Shown here: positions 43,896 to 51,568 of the stretch, piece by piece | Numbering within the stretch: position 1 is the first letter of the stretch | Layout of the letters: every line of letters begins with the position of its first letter | DNA from: JAHRAW01 sp965226545 | GTDB taxonomy: Bacteria > Pseudomonadota > Gammaproteobacteria > Arenicellales > Poriferihabitantaceae | NCBI GenBank assembly: GCA_965226545.1 | Contig: OZ245364.1 | Coordinates: 1,240,001-1,304,000 of the forward strand | Length of the DNA stretch: 64,000 nucleotides | Reading direction: 5' to 3' | Notes under the pieces: generated by a model | Seen by the model: the letters and a program-made list of their open reading frames with translations, nothing else | What the model was told of the DNA's origin: nothing | Database searches by the model: none | Made by a program: the position numbers and the translations under genes

Positions 43896-45425
43896 TTACT
43901 TCGATGATGGTTTGGAAGACGAAGACTTTGACGGTGACTTCGACGGTGGCTTCGATGATGGCTTTGTCGATGACTTCGACCATGACTTCGACGGTGATTT
44001 CGCCGATGACTTCGGCGAAAACTTTGTCGCCGGCTTTGTCGCTGGCTTCGCCGATGACTTCGGCGCAAACTTTGTCGATGACTTTGTCGCCGGTTTCGCC
44101 GATGACTTCGACGCAAACTTTGTCGACGGCTTTGTCGCTGCCTTCGCCGATGGCTTCGGCGAAAACTTTGTCGCCGGCTTTGTCGATGGCTTTGTCGATG
44201 ACTTCGGCGAAAACTTTGTCGACGGCTTTGTCGCTGGTTTCGCCGATGACTTCGGCGAAAACTTTGTCGACGACTTTGTCGATGACTTCGACGAATACTT
44301 TGTCGATGACTTTGCCGATGACTTCACCGACGGCTTCGCCGGTGACTTCGCCGATAGATTCGACGATGACTTCGATGATGGGTTCGACGATGACTTCACA
44401 GACGACTTCACCGGTGGCTTTGTCGATGATTTCGCCGATGACTTCGTCGCTGGTTTCGACGACGGCTTTGTCGAATACTTTATCGACGGCTTTGTCGATG
44501 ACTCCGACGATAACTTTATCGCCGGCTCCGACGATAACTTTATCGCCGGCTCCGACGATAACTTCGACGCTAACTTTGTCGATGGTTGCGACGATAACTT
44601 CACCGATGACTTCGACGCCGCCGTGCGATGTTGCGTAGACGGCGCGCAACGCTTCAGCAACTCATTAAACAACAACGGATTAGCCGCGATGATTTCACCT
44701 TTTTGTAAAAACAATTGCGCGCCATCAAAATCGGTCACCAACCCGCCGGCTTCGCGCACCAATAATCCGCCGGCGGCAATATCCCACACCGACAAACCGC
44801 GTTGCCAATACCCGTCAATCCGCCCGCACGCCAGATACGCCAAATCCAACGCGGTTGAACCGCTGATGCGCACCGCGCCGACTTGTGCGGCGAGTTGGCT
44901 GAATTGTTGCAGGCGATGTTCGAATTGTTGCGGTGCGAAGTTGGTTGCCAATGCCGCGCGAGGCAGTTGCGTTTGGCGCGCGACATGAATGCGCCTATCG
45001 TTTAATTGCGCGCCTTGTCCGCGCGATGCGATGTACAACTCATCGCGCAACGGGTCGAACACCACCGCGTGCTGCAGTTGCCCTCTGTTGCGCACCGCAA
45101 TCGACACCGCAAATTGCGGATGACGATGCAGATAGTTGGCGGTGCCGTCGAGCGGGTCGATAATCCATTCGACTTGCTCGGCATCCAAGGCGGCTGCATC
45201 ATCCAACAATTCCCCGCCGTGTTCTTCGGCGATGATGTGATGGCTCGGATGACGCGCGTTAATCACGCCGATGATTTCTTCCTCAGCCATTTTGTCGACC
45301 GCGCTGACAAAATCACGCGCCCCTTTTTGTTCGACCGCAACGCTTTCCAAGCGGTCGATGTGGCGTAGAATAATTCGCCCGGCGCGGCGCGCCGCGGTCA
45401 CGGCGATTTTAACGAAGGGATTCAT
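43896..45425 (-). CDS. suhB: Inositol-1-monophosphatase family protein SuhB with long basic repeat tail
   Basis: The first 262 residues are a standard SuhB: metal motifs EEHGGE and WIIDPLDGTANYLH, then GLSVWDIAAGGLLVREAGG. SuhB dephosphorylates inositol-1-phosphate and also joins the Nus complex in rRNA antitermination. The normal protein would end near KRCAPS. Here about 247 more residues follow, made almost only of Lys, Ser, Pro, Ala and Thr in tetrapeptides such as KSSA, KPAT and KFSP, coded by a 12-bp repeat. The tail resembles the KPAA tail of Pseudomonas AlgP and histone H1. No stop interrupts it until 43896. Confidence 0.88.
   Translation of the reverse strand: MNPFVKIAVTAARRAGRIILRHIDRLESVAVEQKGARDFVSAVDKMAEEEIIGVINARHPSHHIIAEEHGGELLDDAAALDAEQVEWIIDPLDGTANYLHRHPQFAVSIAVRNRGQLQHAVVFDPLRDELYIASRGQGAQLNDRRIHVARQTQLPRAALATNFAPQQFEHRLQQFSQLAAQVGAVRISGSTALDLAYLACGRIDGYWQRGLSVWDIAAGGLLVREAGGLVTDFDGAQLFLQKGEIIAANPLLFNELLKRCAPSTQHRTAASKSSVKLSSQPSTKLASKLSSEPAIKLSSEPAIKLSSESSTKPSIKYSTKPSSKPATKSSAKSSTKPPVKSSVKSSSNPSSKSSSNLSAKSPAKPSVKSSAKSSTKYSSKSSTKSSTKFSPKSSAKPATKPSTKFSPKSSTKPSTKPATKFSPKPSAKAATKPSTKFASKSSAKPATKSSTKFAPKSSAKPATKPATKFSPKSSAKSPSKSWSKSSTKPSSKPPSKSPSKSSSSKPSSK
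43905..44640 (-). repeat. 12-bp repeat array coding the SuhB tail
   Basis: About 60 degenerate 12-bp units, on the plus strand of type GATGACTTCGAC or GAAAACTTTGTC, run without interruption. The period of four codons keeps several frames open on both strands, which produces long false frames (Asp/Phe-rich and Thr/Ser/Met-rich). Confidence 0.9.
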
Positions 45426-45477
45426 TCCGTTCTCAGCGATTGGGGTTTATGTAAAACTGCGCGCAACCCGCGTATCT

Positions 45478-45720
45478 TACCGCATTTACCGTTGCGCCAA
45501 TTGTGTATCAACCGTCGCGCCTAATTGCGTCTCGACCGCCACGCTAATCGTCGTATCAACCACTACGCCAATCGCATCTCGACTGCCACGCCAATTGCAT
45601 CTCGACCGCCACGCCAACCGTCGCATTAATCGTCGCACTCAATCGCATCTCGACGCCGCATTAATTGTCGCAAACCGCCGCGCCTAATTGCGTCTCGACC
45701 GCCGCATTAATCGTCACACC
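45478..45720 (+). repeat. Degenerate 23-24-bp repeats between suhB and trmJ
   Basis: The 311-bp spacer between the divergent genes is filled with units such as CGCCAATTGCATCTCGACCG. About nine units can be followed, with drift. I see no gene; both promoters must lie within or beside the array. Confidence 0.75.
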
Positions 45721-45736
45721 AATCGAACGAATCACA

Positions 45737-46492
45737 ATGTCCGCCAACCCGCTCGCCCCGCTTGACGCGATTCGCGTCGTGCTTTGCCATCCAACCCATC
45801 CCGGCAATGTCGGCGCGGTCGCGCGCGCGATGGGCAACATGGGCGTCGCGCAATTGGTGTTGGTGCGCCCGCATGATTTCCCCAATGCCGCCGCCGATGC
45901 GCGCGCCGCCGGCGCAATCGACATCCTGCAATCCGCGCGCGTAGTCGATACGCTCGACGCCGCCCTCGCCGATTGCGCCTTGGTCATCGGCGCCAGCGCA
46001 AGATTGCGCTCGATACAATGGCCGCAATTGTCGTTAGTCGATGCGATGCACCAAGCCGTAACTTGCGCACAAGATGCCCCAGTCGCGCTGCTATTCGGTC
46101 GCGAAAGCCGCGGCTTAACCAACGCCGAACTCGACCGATGTCACTTTTTAGTGCGCATCCCAGTCGACGACGACCACCCCTCATTAAACCTCGCCGCCGC
46201 CGCGATGGTGCTGCTCTACGAACTGCGCAAAGCCGCCATCGCCCAATCCGAAAACGATTCACAAAATGATTCACAAACCGAACCCGCGGCAACCGCCGCT
46301 GATATGCAACATTTCTACGCGCACTTGCAACGCTTGCTTGGTGAATTGGATTTTACTGAACAACGTTCCGCGGCGAAGTTGCATCGCAAGTTGACGAAGT
46401 TGTTTAATCGGGTACGCATGAGTGCGCAGGAGGTGCGGATGTTGCGGGGGATTTTGACGGCGATTGAGGGGAAGATTGGGGGTGGGGATTAA
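45737..46492 (+). CDS. trmJ: tRNA (cytidine/uridine-2'-O-) methyltransferase TrmJ
   Basis: The ATG at 45737 (MSANPLAPLDAIRVVL) gives 251 residues; the longer frame upstream is repeat. SPOUT-fold motifs are LCHPTHPGNVGAVARAMGNMG, LFGRESRGLTNAELDRCH and IPVDDDHPSLNLAAA. TrmJ methylates the ribose of residue 32 in tRNAs. The C-terminal helical part ends SAQEVRMLRGILTAIEG, and the DNA coding it recurs twice downstream (48.5 and 50.5 kb). Confidence 0.93.
   Translation: MSANPLAPLDAIRVVLCHPTHPGNVGAVARAMGNMGVAQLVLVRPHDFPNAAADARAAGAIDILQSARVVDTLDAALADCALVIGASARLRSIQWPQLSLVDAMHQAVTCAQDAPVALLFGRESRGLTNAELDRCHFLVRIPVDDDHPSLNLAAAAMVLLYELRKAAIAQSENDSQNDSQTEPAATAADMQHFYAHLQRLLGELDFTEQRSAAKLHRKLTKLFNRVRMSAQEVRMLRGILTAIEGKIGGGD
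46420..46444 (+). repeat. Direct repeat A (in the trmJ 3' end), candidate attachment site
   Basis: This 25-bp stretch, GAGTGCGCAGGAGGTGCGGA then TGTTG, recurs with 2 mismatches at 48545 and in a longer, more diverged copy at 50549. Confidence 0.7.
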
Positions 46493-46520
46493 AAAAAGAA
46501 AGCCCTGCGGGGCAGGGCTG
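46491..46520 (-). terminator. Terminator of the OLD-family gene
   Basis: On the minus strand AGCCCTGC pairs with GCAGGGCT and is followed by TTCTTTTTTT. It begins 7 bases after the stop of the minus-strand gene and abuts the trmJ stop. Confidence 0.8.
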
Positions 46521-46526
46521 TTGGGG

Positions 46527-48401
46527 TTAAGTGTTTTGGGTTTCGGTTATTTTTTGATGCAGGGCATCTAACATTCGATTGATTTTTTCTGAATCAACAT
46601 TCGCTTTCGTAATGTTTTCGATACACTTCATCTTTATTTGTTTCATAATCGCGGCCACGTCGTTACCACTGGGTAAAATGGCTTTTATTAATTTGCGGAT
46701 TTCAATAACTCGGTTACTTTCCGGCATAGTGAACTTACCGTCAAAATCAATTTGGTGTGAAGAAAGAACCTCATTCATAGTCGCAAGGATAGATTCAGAT
46801 TTGTAAAAATCTTCGAGGGTTACTGCATCACTTCCCAAGTCGCTGTAAGTGAACCAATGATTTGGTTCGCCCATTTTCGTTTTCTTTCGCACCGCTTCAT
46901 CGTCAGCATCCGAAAGAATAAAATACTTCCGGCGTGCCAACTTGAGAATCGAAGTGACATGCTCAATGCTCCCAACACCGTTTGTATAACAAAGACCAAG
47001 GTCGCTCAATTTACTAGTTTCTATAAACAAGCCAATGGTTTTTTTGTCGGTGTAGCCCTCCAACAAAATGTTGGTTGCTTTTAAATCCGTGTAGATTGAA
47101 TGACCTATTACGTTGTAGACATTCTCAGCGGAAGATACCCCGTGTTCGTTAACATTGGTTATTATGGTGTTCTCGCGATTTTTTTTAACAATCAGGTTGC
47201 GCTCAATGTTGGTGTTGTCAACCATCGAGGGCGAGTGCGTTGAGTAAACGACCACGTTTTCTTTTCCCAACTCGATTAACTTGTCGCGAAAATCCCGTGC
47301 GCCGCTCGGGTGCAAACTGGTTTCCGGCTCATCAATCAAAATTAACGGGCTGTTTGCCTGCTTGGAATCTTTTTCCAAAGTGGCACTTAATAACAGCAAA
47401 AATGAAACAAATCGACGAAAGCCATCGCTTCGTTGGTCGAAGTTGTAAGTGTTCAGTTCGTCACGTATGCCGATTCCGATGTTTGGTCCATCGGGGAACA
47501 GTTCTATACGAACATCATTGAATTCCTTCCACGTTTGTTTAATGTACTCGTTTGTGTCATGGGTTACTCGGTCAAGCACACTTTTGCGAAAATTGGAATC
47601 TGCGCCATTCGCTTCAGATATACTGTCACGAATTTTATCCGACGGGATTTTTGCAAGCAAAAACATATTTTGCAAAGGTGCGCACGACGAAGGATTCTGC
47701 GAAAATGCTTCGCGAGCAACACTGGGCGGGATAGTGTGGTTTTGTGCGTTATATCGCCAATAAGCAACAGGGAACCTGTAGTCAGTCATGTTCAAAACCT
47801 TGCTGATTAAGGCACTTAGTACACTGATGACTTCACTTAGAGGCACCGAAGTTAATTTTTTTCTGACGGTCGGGGCATTTGTTTGGTGAACCAGGGTACG
47901 CATAAAATCGCGATGGATATAGTTGCCCGACAAAAGCGAGTTTTTGAAACTTACCCTTAATGCTGTATCCGCAAACGCTTCAGTAATTATGTACCATTCT
48001 GACGGAATACCGTCACTGTTTTCGTTACTATTGGGCGTAACGTCCCACCCCCGCTTTCCCTGGGTTACTCTGAAAGTGACATCAAGGTGCGTGACAATCA
48101 AATCTCTAACAGTTTTAGGATTTGCCACAAACTTTTCGATGGATTTTTTTACACAATGCTGTATCTCACTGTCCTCCAACGCAAGGAAAAACTTTACCAT
48201 GTTGATGCCCCCTTGATACAACAGTTTTTTGTCCTTATCCGTAAATTCATTGTCGTCAGAAAGAAGCGACAAAGCCTTCAAAATATTGGACTTGCCACTT
48301 TCATTCTTCCCAACCAGCACATTGTGGCCGGAACCGTCAAAGTCTATCGTCATTTTTTCAATAGACCGAAAACCTTCGATATCAACTTTCATCAGTTTCA
48401 T
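46527..48401 (-). CDS. OLD-family ATP-dependent nuclease (AAA ATPase plus TOPRIM)
   Basis: The 624-residue protein starts behind GAGG. The ATPase half has FRSIEKMTIDFD, Walker A VGKNESGKSN, a signature region QRSDGFRRFVSFLLLL, Walker B LILIDEPETSLHPSG and the switch His VVYSTHSPSMVD. A TOPRIM domain follows with ILLEGYTDKK (Glu) and FILSDADDEA (DxD). OLD-type proteins are DNA nucleases active against phages, either alone or with a helicase as in Gabija. No helicase partner is adjacent, so a class 1 OLD role in defence is inferred. It forms the whole of the first 2-kb module behind trmJ. Confidence 0.82.
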   Translation of the reverse strand: MKLMKVDIEGFRSIEKMTIDFDGSGHNVLVGKNESGKSNILKALSLLSDDNEFTDKDKKLLYQGGINMVKFFLALEDSEIQHCVKKSIEKFVANPKTVRDLIVTHLDVTFRVTQGKRGWDVTPNSNENSDGIPSEWYIITEAFADTALRVSFKNSLLSGNYIHRDFMRTLVHQTNAPTVRKKLTSVPLSEVISVLSALISKVLNMTDYRFPVAYWRYNAQNHTIPPSVAREAFSQNPSSCAPLQNMFLLAKIPSDKIRDSISEANGADSNFRKSVLDRVTHDTNEYIKQTWKEFNDVRIELFPDGPNIGIGIRDELNTYNFDQRSDGFRRFVSFLLLLSATLEKDSKQANSPLILIDEPETSLHPSGARDFRDKLIELGKENVVVYSTHSPSMVDNTNIERNLIVKKNRENTIITNVNEHGVSSAENVYNVIGHSIYTDLKATNILLEGYTDKKTIGLFIETSKLSDLGLCYTNGVGSIEHVTSILKLARRKYFILSDADDEAVRKKTKMGEPNHWFTYSDLGSDAVTLEDFYKSESILATMNEVLSSHQIDFDGKFTMPESNRVIEIRKLIKAILPSGNDVAAIMKQIKMKCIENITKANVDSEKINRMLDALHQKITETQNT

Positions 48402-48544
48402 TTCAATACCTCACATTGACTGTTAAACCCATTCCAAAACCCACAGATTTACCCCGCAGATTTCGCCGCTCACAGAAAAAAATACTCCAACATCAGCCAA
48501 AAGTCAAGCCACAAGATGCCCGCCTTACTTTACCCCCACCGTCC

Positions 48545-48569
48545 GAGCGCGCAGGATGTGCGGATGTTG
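48545..48569 (+). repeat. Direct repeat B of the trmJ 3' end
   Basis: The 25 bases match repeat A at 23 positions. It lies exactly between the OLD-family gene and the FRG gene and is no longer part of a trmJ frame. Confidence 0.7.
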
Positions 48570-48574
48570 TGATG

Positions 48575-49910
48575 TTACTTTTTGCGCTTTTTTGGCTTGG
48601 CGGCTTTCGGCGGCGTTTTTTTGGTTGCTTTGGCATTAGGACGAGTGTTTTTAGCCAGAGTGTTTTCCAACTCTGCAATGTCTGAGTCAAGGTTTCTCGC
48701 AGTTCTTCCAAATTTCTTTTGGATGCATAAATCTCTTGCTATACGCAAGTGCGTCAGTGCTTCCTTGTAGTTGCCTAAATGCTTATGCGTATTCCCAAGA
48801 CCAATGTGTGCGTCGTCGTTGTCAGGCTCGACCTGAAGTGCTTTCTTAAATTCACTAATAGCGTCGTTGTGTTGTTGCAATTGGTAATACACTTTCCCGA
48901 GGTCAACATAATACGCTGCGCGAGACGGCTCAATTTCAATTGCTTTGTTGTGGTCGTCCATAGCCTTGTCAAATTTCTCTGTCATTCTGTACGCCATGCC
49001 ACGCAAGAAGTAATTGTGCGAAATACGAGGCCGAAGTTCAATTGCCTTAGTATAGTCTACTATTGCTTCGTCATATCGATGCAAATGGATGTAACTAGTC
49101 CCGCGACCGGTATACGCGGCAAGCATTTGAGGATTAAGTTTGATTGCTTCGCCATAGTATTGCACCGCACCTTCATGGTCATCTGAAGTGGAGCGTGAGT
49201 ACCCGAGAAAAAACTGCGCATTCGCCGCCGTTTCAATGCTTTGGTTTTGGATAAAGCCGTGAATATCGTTGTAAATGGTTTTCACGCTAATGTCGTGATG
49301 TTCTCGCAAGTGCGACAGTAACTTGATTTTCAATTCGGCTTTAATAACAACCGATTGGTAATTATCTTTTTCCAAATAGCCTTTGCGCGGATGAATAAAC
49401 GCACTTTTTTGGAAAATCGCTCGAGGGTTTTTCCCAGTTGGGGAAACAAGAATGTTGTCGGCTTTTATTGCCCCTTTAGATTTGTTGTAGTTGATTGCGG
49501 CGTTGTCTAATGTAACCACATCCACCAATATTAACTGCCCATCATCGTCAATTTCGCCGTCGCAGGCGAAGAAAAGGGCAATGTACAAATCCTTGGTGAA
49601 ATCTATTAAGTTGGTTTTTCCACCGTAGTGTTGCAGTTCGGTCAACACTTCGATGTTAGATGCGCCGTCCGGCAGGTGCGTTCTGGCATCATTAACAATC
49701 TCTTCCTCCACAGCCAACATCGAAAAATCAGGGTGCTTGGTGAGCGGGTTTTTTTTCGTCGCTATATTGCCGATACAGCCCGGAAGACACTCGCCCATAA
49801 TCTTTATTCTCCCCACGGAAGATGTAATCACCACCATCGCAAAATCGCGTGACATCAGAAATGTCATCGACTGTTTCAATTGGTTTAGGCGCGTTTTTCA
49901 TCATAGTCAT
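48575..49910 (-). CDS. FRG-domain protein with TPR repeats, split by a frameshift
   Basis: The N-terminal FRG half-motif (YIFRGENKDYGR, SSGLYRQY) is in one frame from the ATG at 49910. The second FRG half (LQHYGGKTNLIDFTKDLYIALFFA), five TPR repeats and a Lys-rich tail continue in another frame to 48575. The frames part at a run of eight A (coding strand) at 49749-49756; seven would give one continuous protein of about 444 residues. As it stands the short frame ends after YSDEKKPAHQAP. FRG domains occur in several defence and toxin-like proteins, but their role is unknown. TATAAT at 49923-49928 lies only 12 bases before the start. It follows the cyclotransferase gene by 44 bases. Confidence 0.72.
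49749..49756 (-). repeat. Eight-base A/T homopolymer at the FRG frameshift
   Basis: Eight T on the plus strand (A on the coding strand) mark the exact point where the two parts of the FRG domain change frame. Confidence 0.85.
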
Positions 49911-49954
49911 ACCCACCCCACAATTATATCGCAAAGTTACCTTACACCAAACAA

Positions 49955-50470
49955 TCACGACTTCATCAAAAAAAGCGGCCCAGGCTTCACACGCCGTTCA
50001 CCCCGCACCTCCACCTCCTCAATCATCTTTTTAATATACTCCTCCGGCAAATCACCTTCGCGCGCACCATCCAATACATACTGTTTGTACTCAGCGGTCG
50101 GTTCTAATTCAATGCAGGTGTAACGCGTTTGGGCGTGGTACATAAAGGCGTGTGTTTCTTGGTCGGTGTCGATGTTGTGTACTTGATAATCACAACAGTA
50201 ATACCCGGCGCCCACTCCTGCGTGTTTATCCAAGTTGCGTATGTCGCACACTTCGATTAAAAAAATCCGACCGTAAACGATGTCGGTTTTTTTGCCGGTG
50301 AAAAACACATCGCATTTGCCCGAGCCGTCCTTGTGGCTGTATTTGTGAAAGCGCAAGGTGTAGCCGGGCATCGCATAAACGCCGTCAACCGCTTCGGCGC
50401 TCGGTGCGCGTTCGCGCAAACGCGACAGCAGCATGGTTGAGCCGTATGCAAAATACTTGTGTTTCGTCAT
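49955..50470 (-). CDS. Gamma-glutamylcyclotransferase/AIG2-like protein
   Basis: The 171-residue protein starts with KYFAYGSTMLLSRLRERAP, the GGCT-fold opening (YFAYGSNM type), and has GYTLRFHKYS, GRIFLIEVCDIRNLDKHAG with an acidic catalytic-type region, and AFMYHA. GGCT-like enzymes cyclise gamma-glutamyl amines or amino acids to 5-oxoproline, and some act on tRNA-like or toxin substrates. GGAG lies 8 bases before the start. It shares the second 2-kb module with the FRG gene, and the two look like an operon. Confidence 0.82.
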   Translation of the reverse strand: MTKHKYFAYGSTMLLSRLRERAPSAEAVDGVYAMPGYTLRFHKYSHKDGSGKCDVFFTGKKTDIVYGRIFLIEVCDIRNLDKHAGVGAGYYCCDYQVHNIDTDQETHAFMYHAQTRYTCIELEPTAEYKQYVLDGAREGDLPEEYIKKMIEEVEVRGERRVKPGPLFLMKS

Positions 50471-50548
50471 TGGATTTCTCCGGCGGGGTTAACTAAAAAT
50501 TTTACTCGGCAACTTGCCCCATTTCCGCAACGATTTTCGAAGCCGCCC

Positions 50549-50610
50549 GAACGCGCAGGAGATGCGGGTGTTGCTGGAGATTTTGACGGCGGTTGAGGGT
50601 GGGGACTGAT
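50549..50610 (+). repeat. Direct repeat C, displaced trmJ 3' end
   Basis: About 60 bases correspond to the last 73 bases of trmJ including the stop (translating to NAQEMRVLLEILTAVEGGD), with one short deletion and scattered substitutions. It has no upstream trmJ sequence. It marks the right edge of the second 2-kb module. Confidence 0.75.
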
Positions 50611-50640
50611 GGTGAAGTGTTTTTTAAAGGCTGGGATTTG

Positions 50641-50649
50641 TGGTATAAT
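50641..50649 (+). promoter_or_regulatory. Extended -10 promoter of the chaperone-like operon
   Basis: TGGTATAAT is a perfect -10 hexamer with a TGn extension, 43 bases before the first start codon. No good -35 element is visible (a T-run is at that place), as is common for extended -10 promoters. Confidence 0.6.
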
Positions 50650-50691
50650 ACTCCATTCAAGCGGGGCGATTTTCCAAAACTAAACTAACTG

Positions 50692-51558
50692 ATGAATAGC
50701 AAACTTGCAAAATTAGCGGCGCTTGGATTATTGCTGTCCGTCTGGGGTGCAGGCTATTCGGCGGAAAATGAAACGGCTGATTGGGCGTTGCCTTCGTGCG
50801 TCGAATTTACGCAAAAGGTGCAGGTGTTGGGGGGCGACACTTTGACCGCTATTTCTCAACGAATGGTTAAGCCGCAAACTATGTCGGATGAACAATGGAT
50901 GTCCCTTATTTACATGAAGAATCCGAGCGCGTTTATTGACGGCGATGTAAATCGAATTCTTGAAGGGGAAGTGCTTAATTTTCCTTGCGATTCGCAAATT
51001 GCTCAGGTTGCAGAGCCTGCAGAAGCCGTCGTGCCGGTCAGCGACGTAAATCAGAATCAGATTGACCAACCAACCCCAAGTAGCCCCCAAAACAATCGGA
51101 GCAATTATTTTGCATTTGGATTGGCGGGATTGCTGGCGTTGCTTTTGGTGGTGGCGCTTGGATATATTTTTCGCCGAAAAGGTGCGTCGCGGGCGGTTGT
51201 TGTTGCGGGGGAATCTGATAATTCGGCGTTGCTAGATTTTCTAAAACGACTTGTGCATGTGGACCTTGCCATCGATGACTTTGCGCGCGATGGTACAGAT
51301 AGCGAGGCGTTGCGCGTCATTAAGGCGCTTACCAAAGATGTGTTGGATGGTTGTGAAGTGACGACTTTCTCGCCAAAAATCGGCGAGGATTATCGGCGCG
51401 CAAAAGGTGTCGCCGAACACCCTAAAACGCGAGTCACCGACAAGCCCGAAGACAAGTTTAAGATAGCCGAGGTGCTGGAAAAGGGTTACAAGATGAAAAC
51501 CCCTGAGGGGTACGAAGTAATCTATCCGGCACGAGTTCGAATATTAATCACAGATTAA
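50692..51558 (+). CDS. Membrane protein: periplasmic FimV-like part plus cytoplasmic GrpE-like domain
   Basis: The 288-residue protein has a signal peptide (1-23), then a periplasmic segment with GGDTLTAISQRM and MKNPSAFIDGDVNRILEGE (48-97), like the FimV N-terminal/LysM-type domain; Cys36 and Cys99 may pair. A Pro/Gln/Asn linker leads to a transmembrane helix (139-160) followed by RRKGASR, placing the rest in the cytoplasm. The C-terminal domain (about 175-288) ends EVTTFSPKIGEDYRRAK, then KIAEVLEKGYKM and VIYPARVRI, the pattern of the GrpE beta-wing. An Hsp70 gene follows after 10 bases, so a nucleotide-exchange role is likely. The combination is unfamiliar to me. Confidence 0.78.
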   Translation: MNSKLAKLAALGLLLSVWGAGYSAENETADWALPSCVEFTQKVQVLGGDTLTAISQRMVKPQTMSDEQWMSLIYMKNPSAFIDGDVNRILEGEVLNFPCDSQIAQVAEPAEAVVPVSDVNQNQIDQPTPSSPQNNRSNYFAFGLAGLLALLLVVALGYIFRRKGASRAVVVAGESDNSALLDFLKRLVHVDLAIDDFARDGTDSEALRVIKALTKDVLDGCEVTTFSPKIGEDYRRAKGVAEHPKTRVTDKPEDKFKIAEVLEKGYKMKTPEGYEVIYPARVRILITD

Positions 51559-51568
51559 GGGGTGTAGC

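Noticed and set aside
43889..44116. N-terminal extension of MutS with an Arg/Ser/His-rich repeat
   Set aside because: It is the suhB tail read in another phase. The conserved MutS start is at 43888.
43739..44988. Long open frames opposite and out of phase with the suhB tail (Asp/Phe-rich and Thr/Ser/Met-rich products, and another minus-strand frame at 43885-44649)
   Set aside because: They are by-products of the 12-bp repeat, which keeps several frames open. Only the frame continuous with the SuhB catalytic domain is supported.
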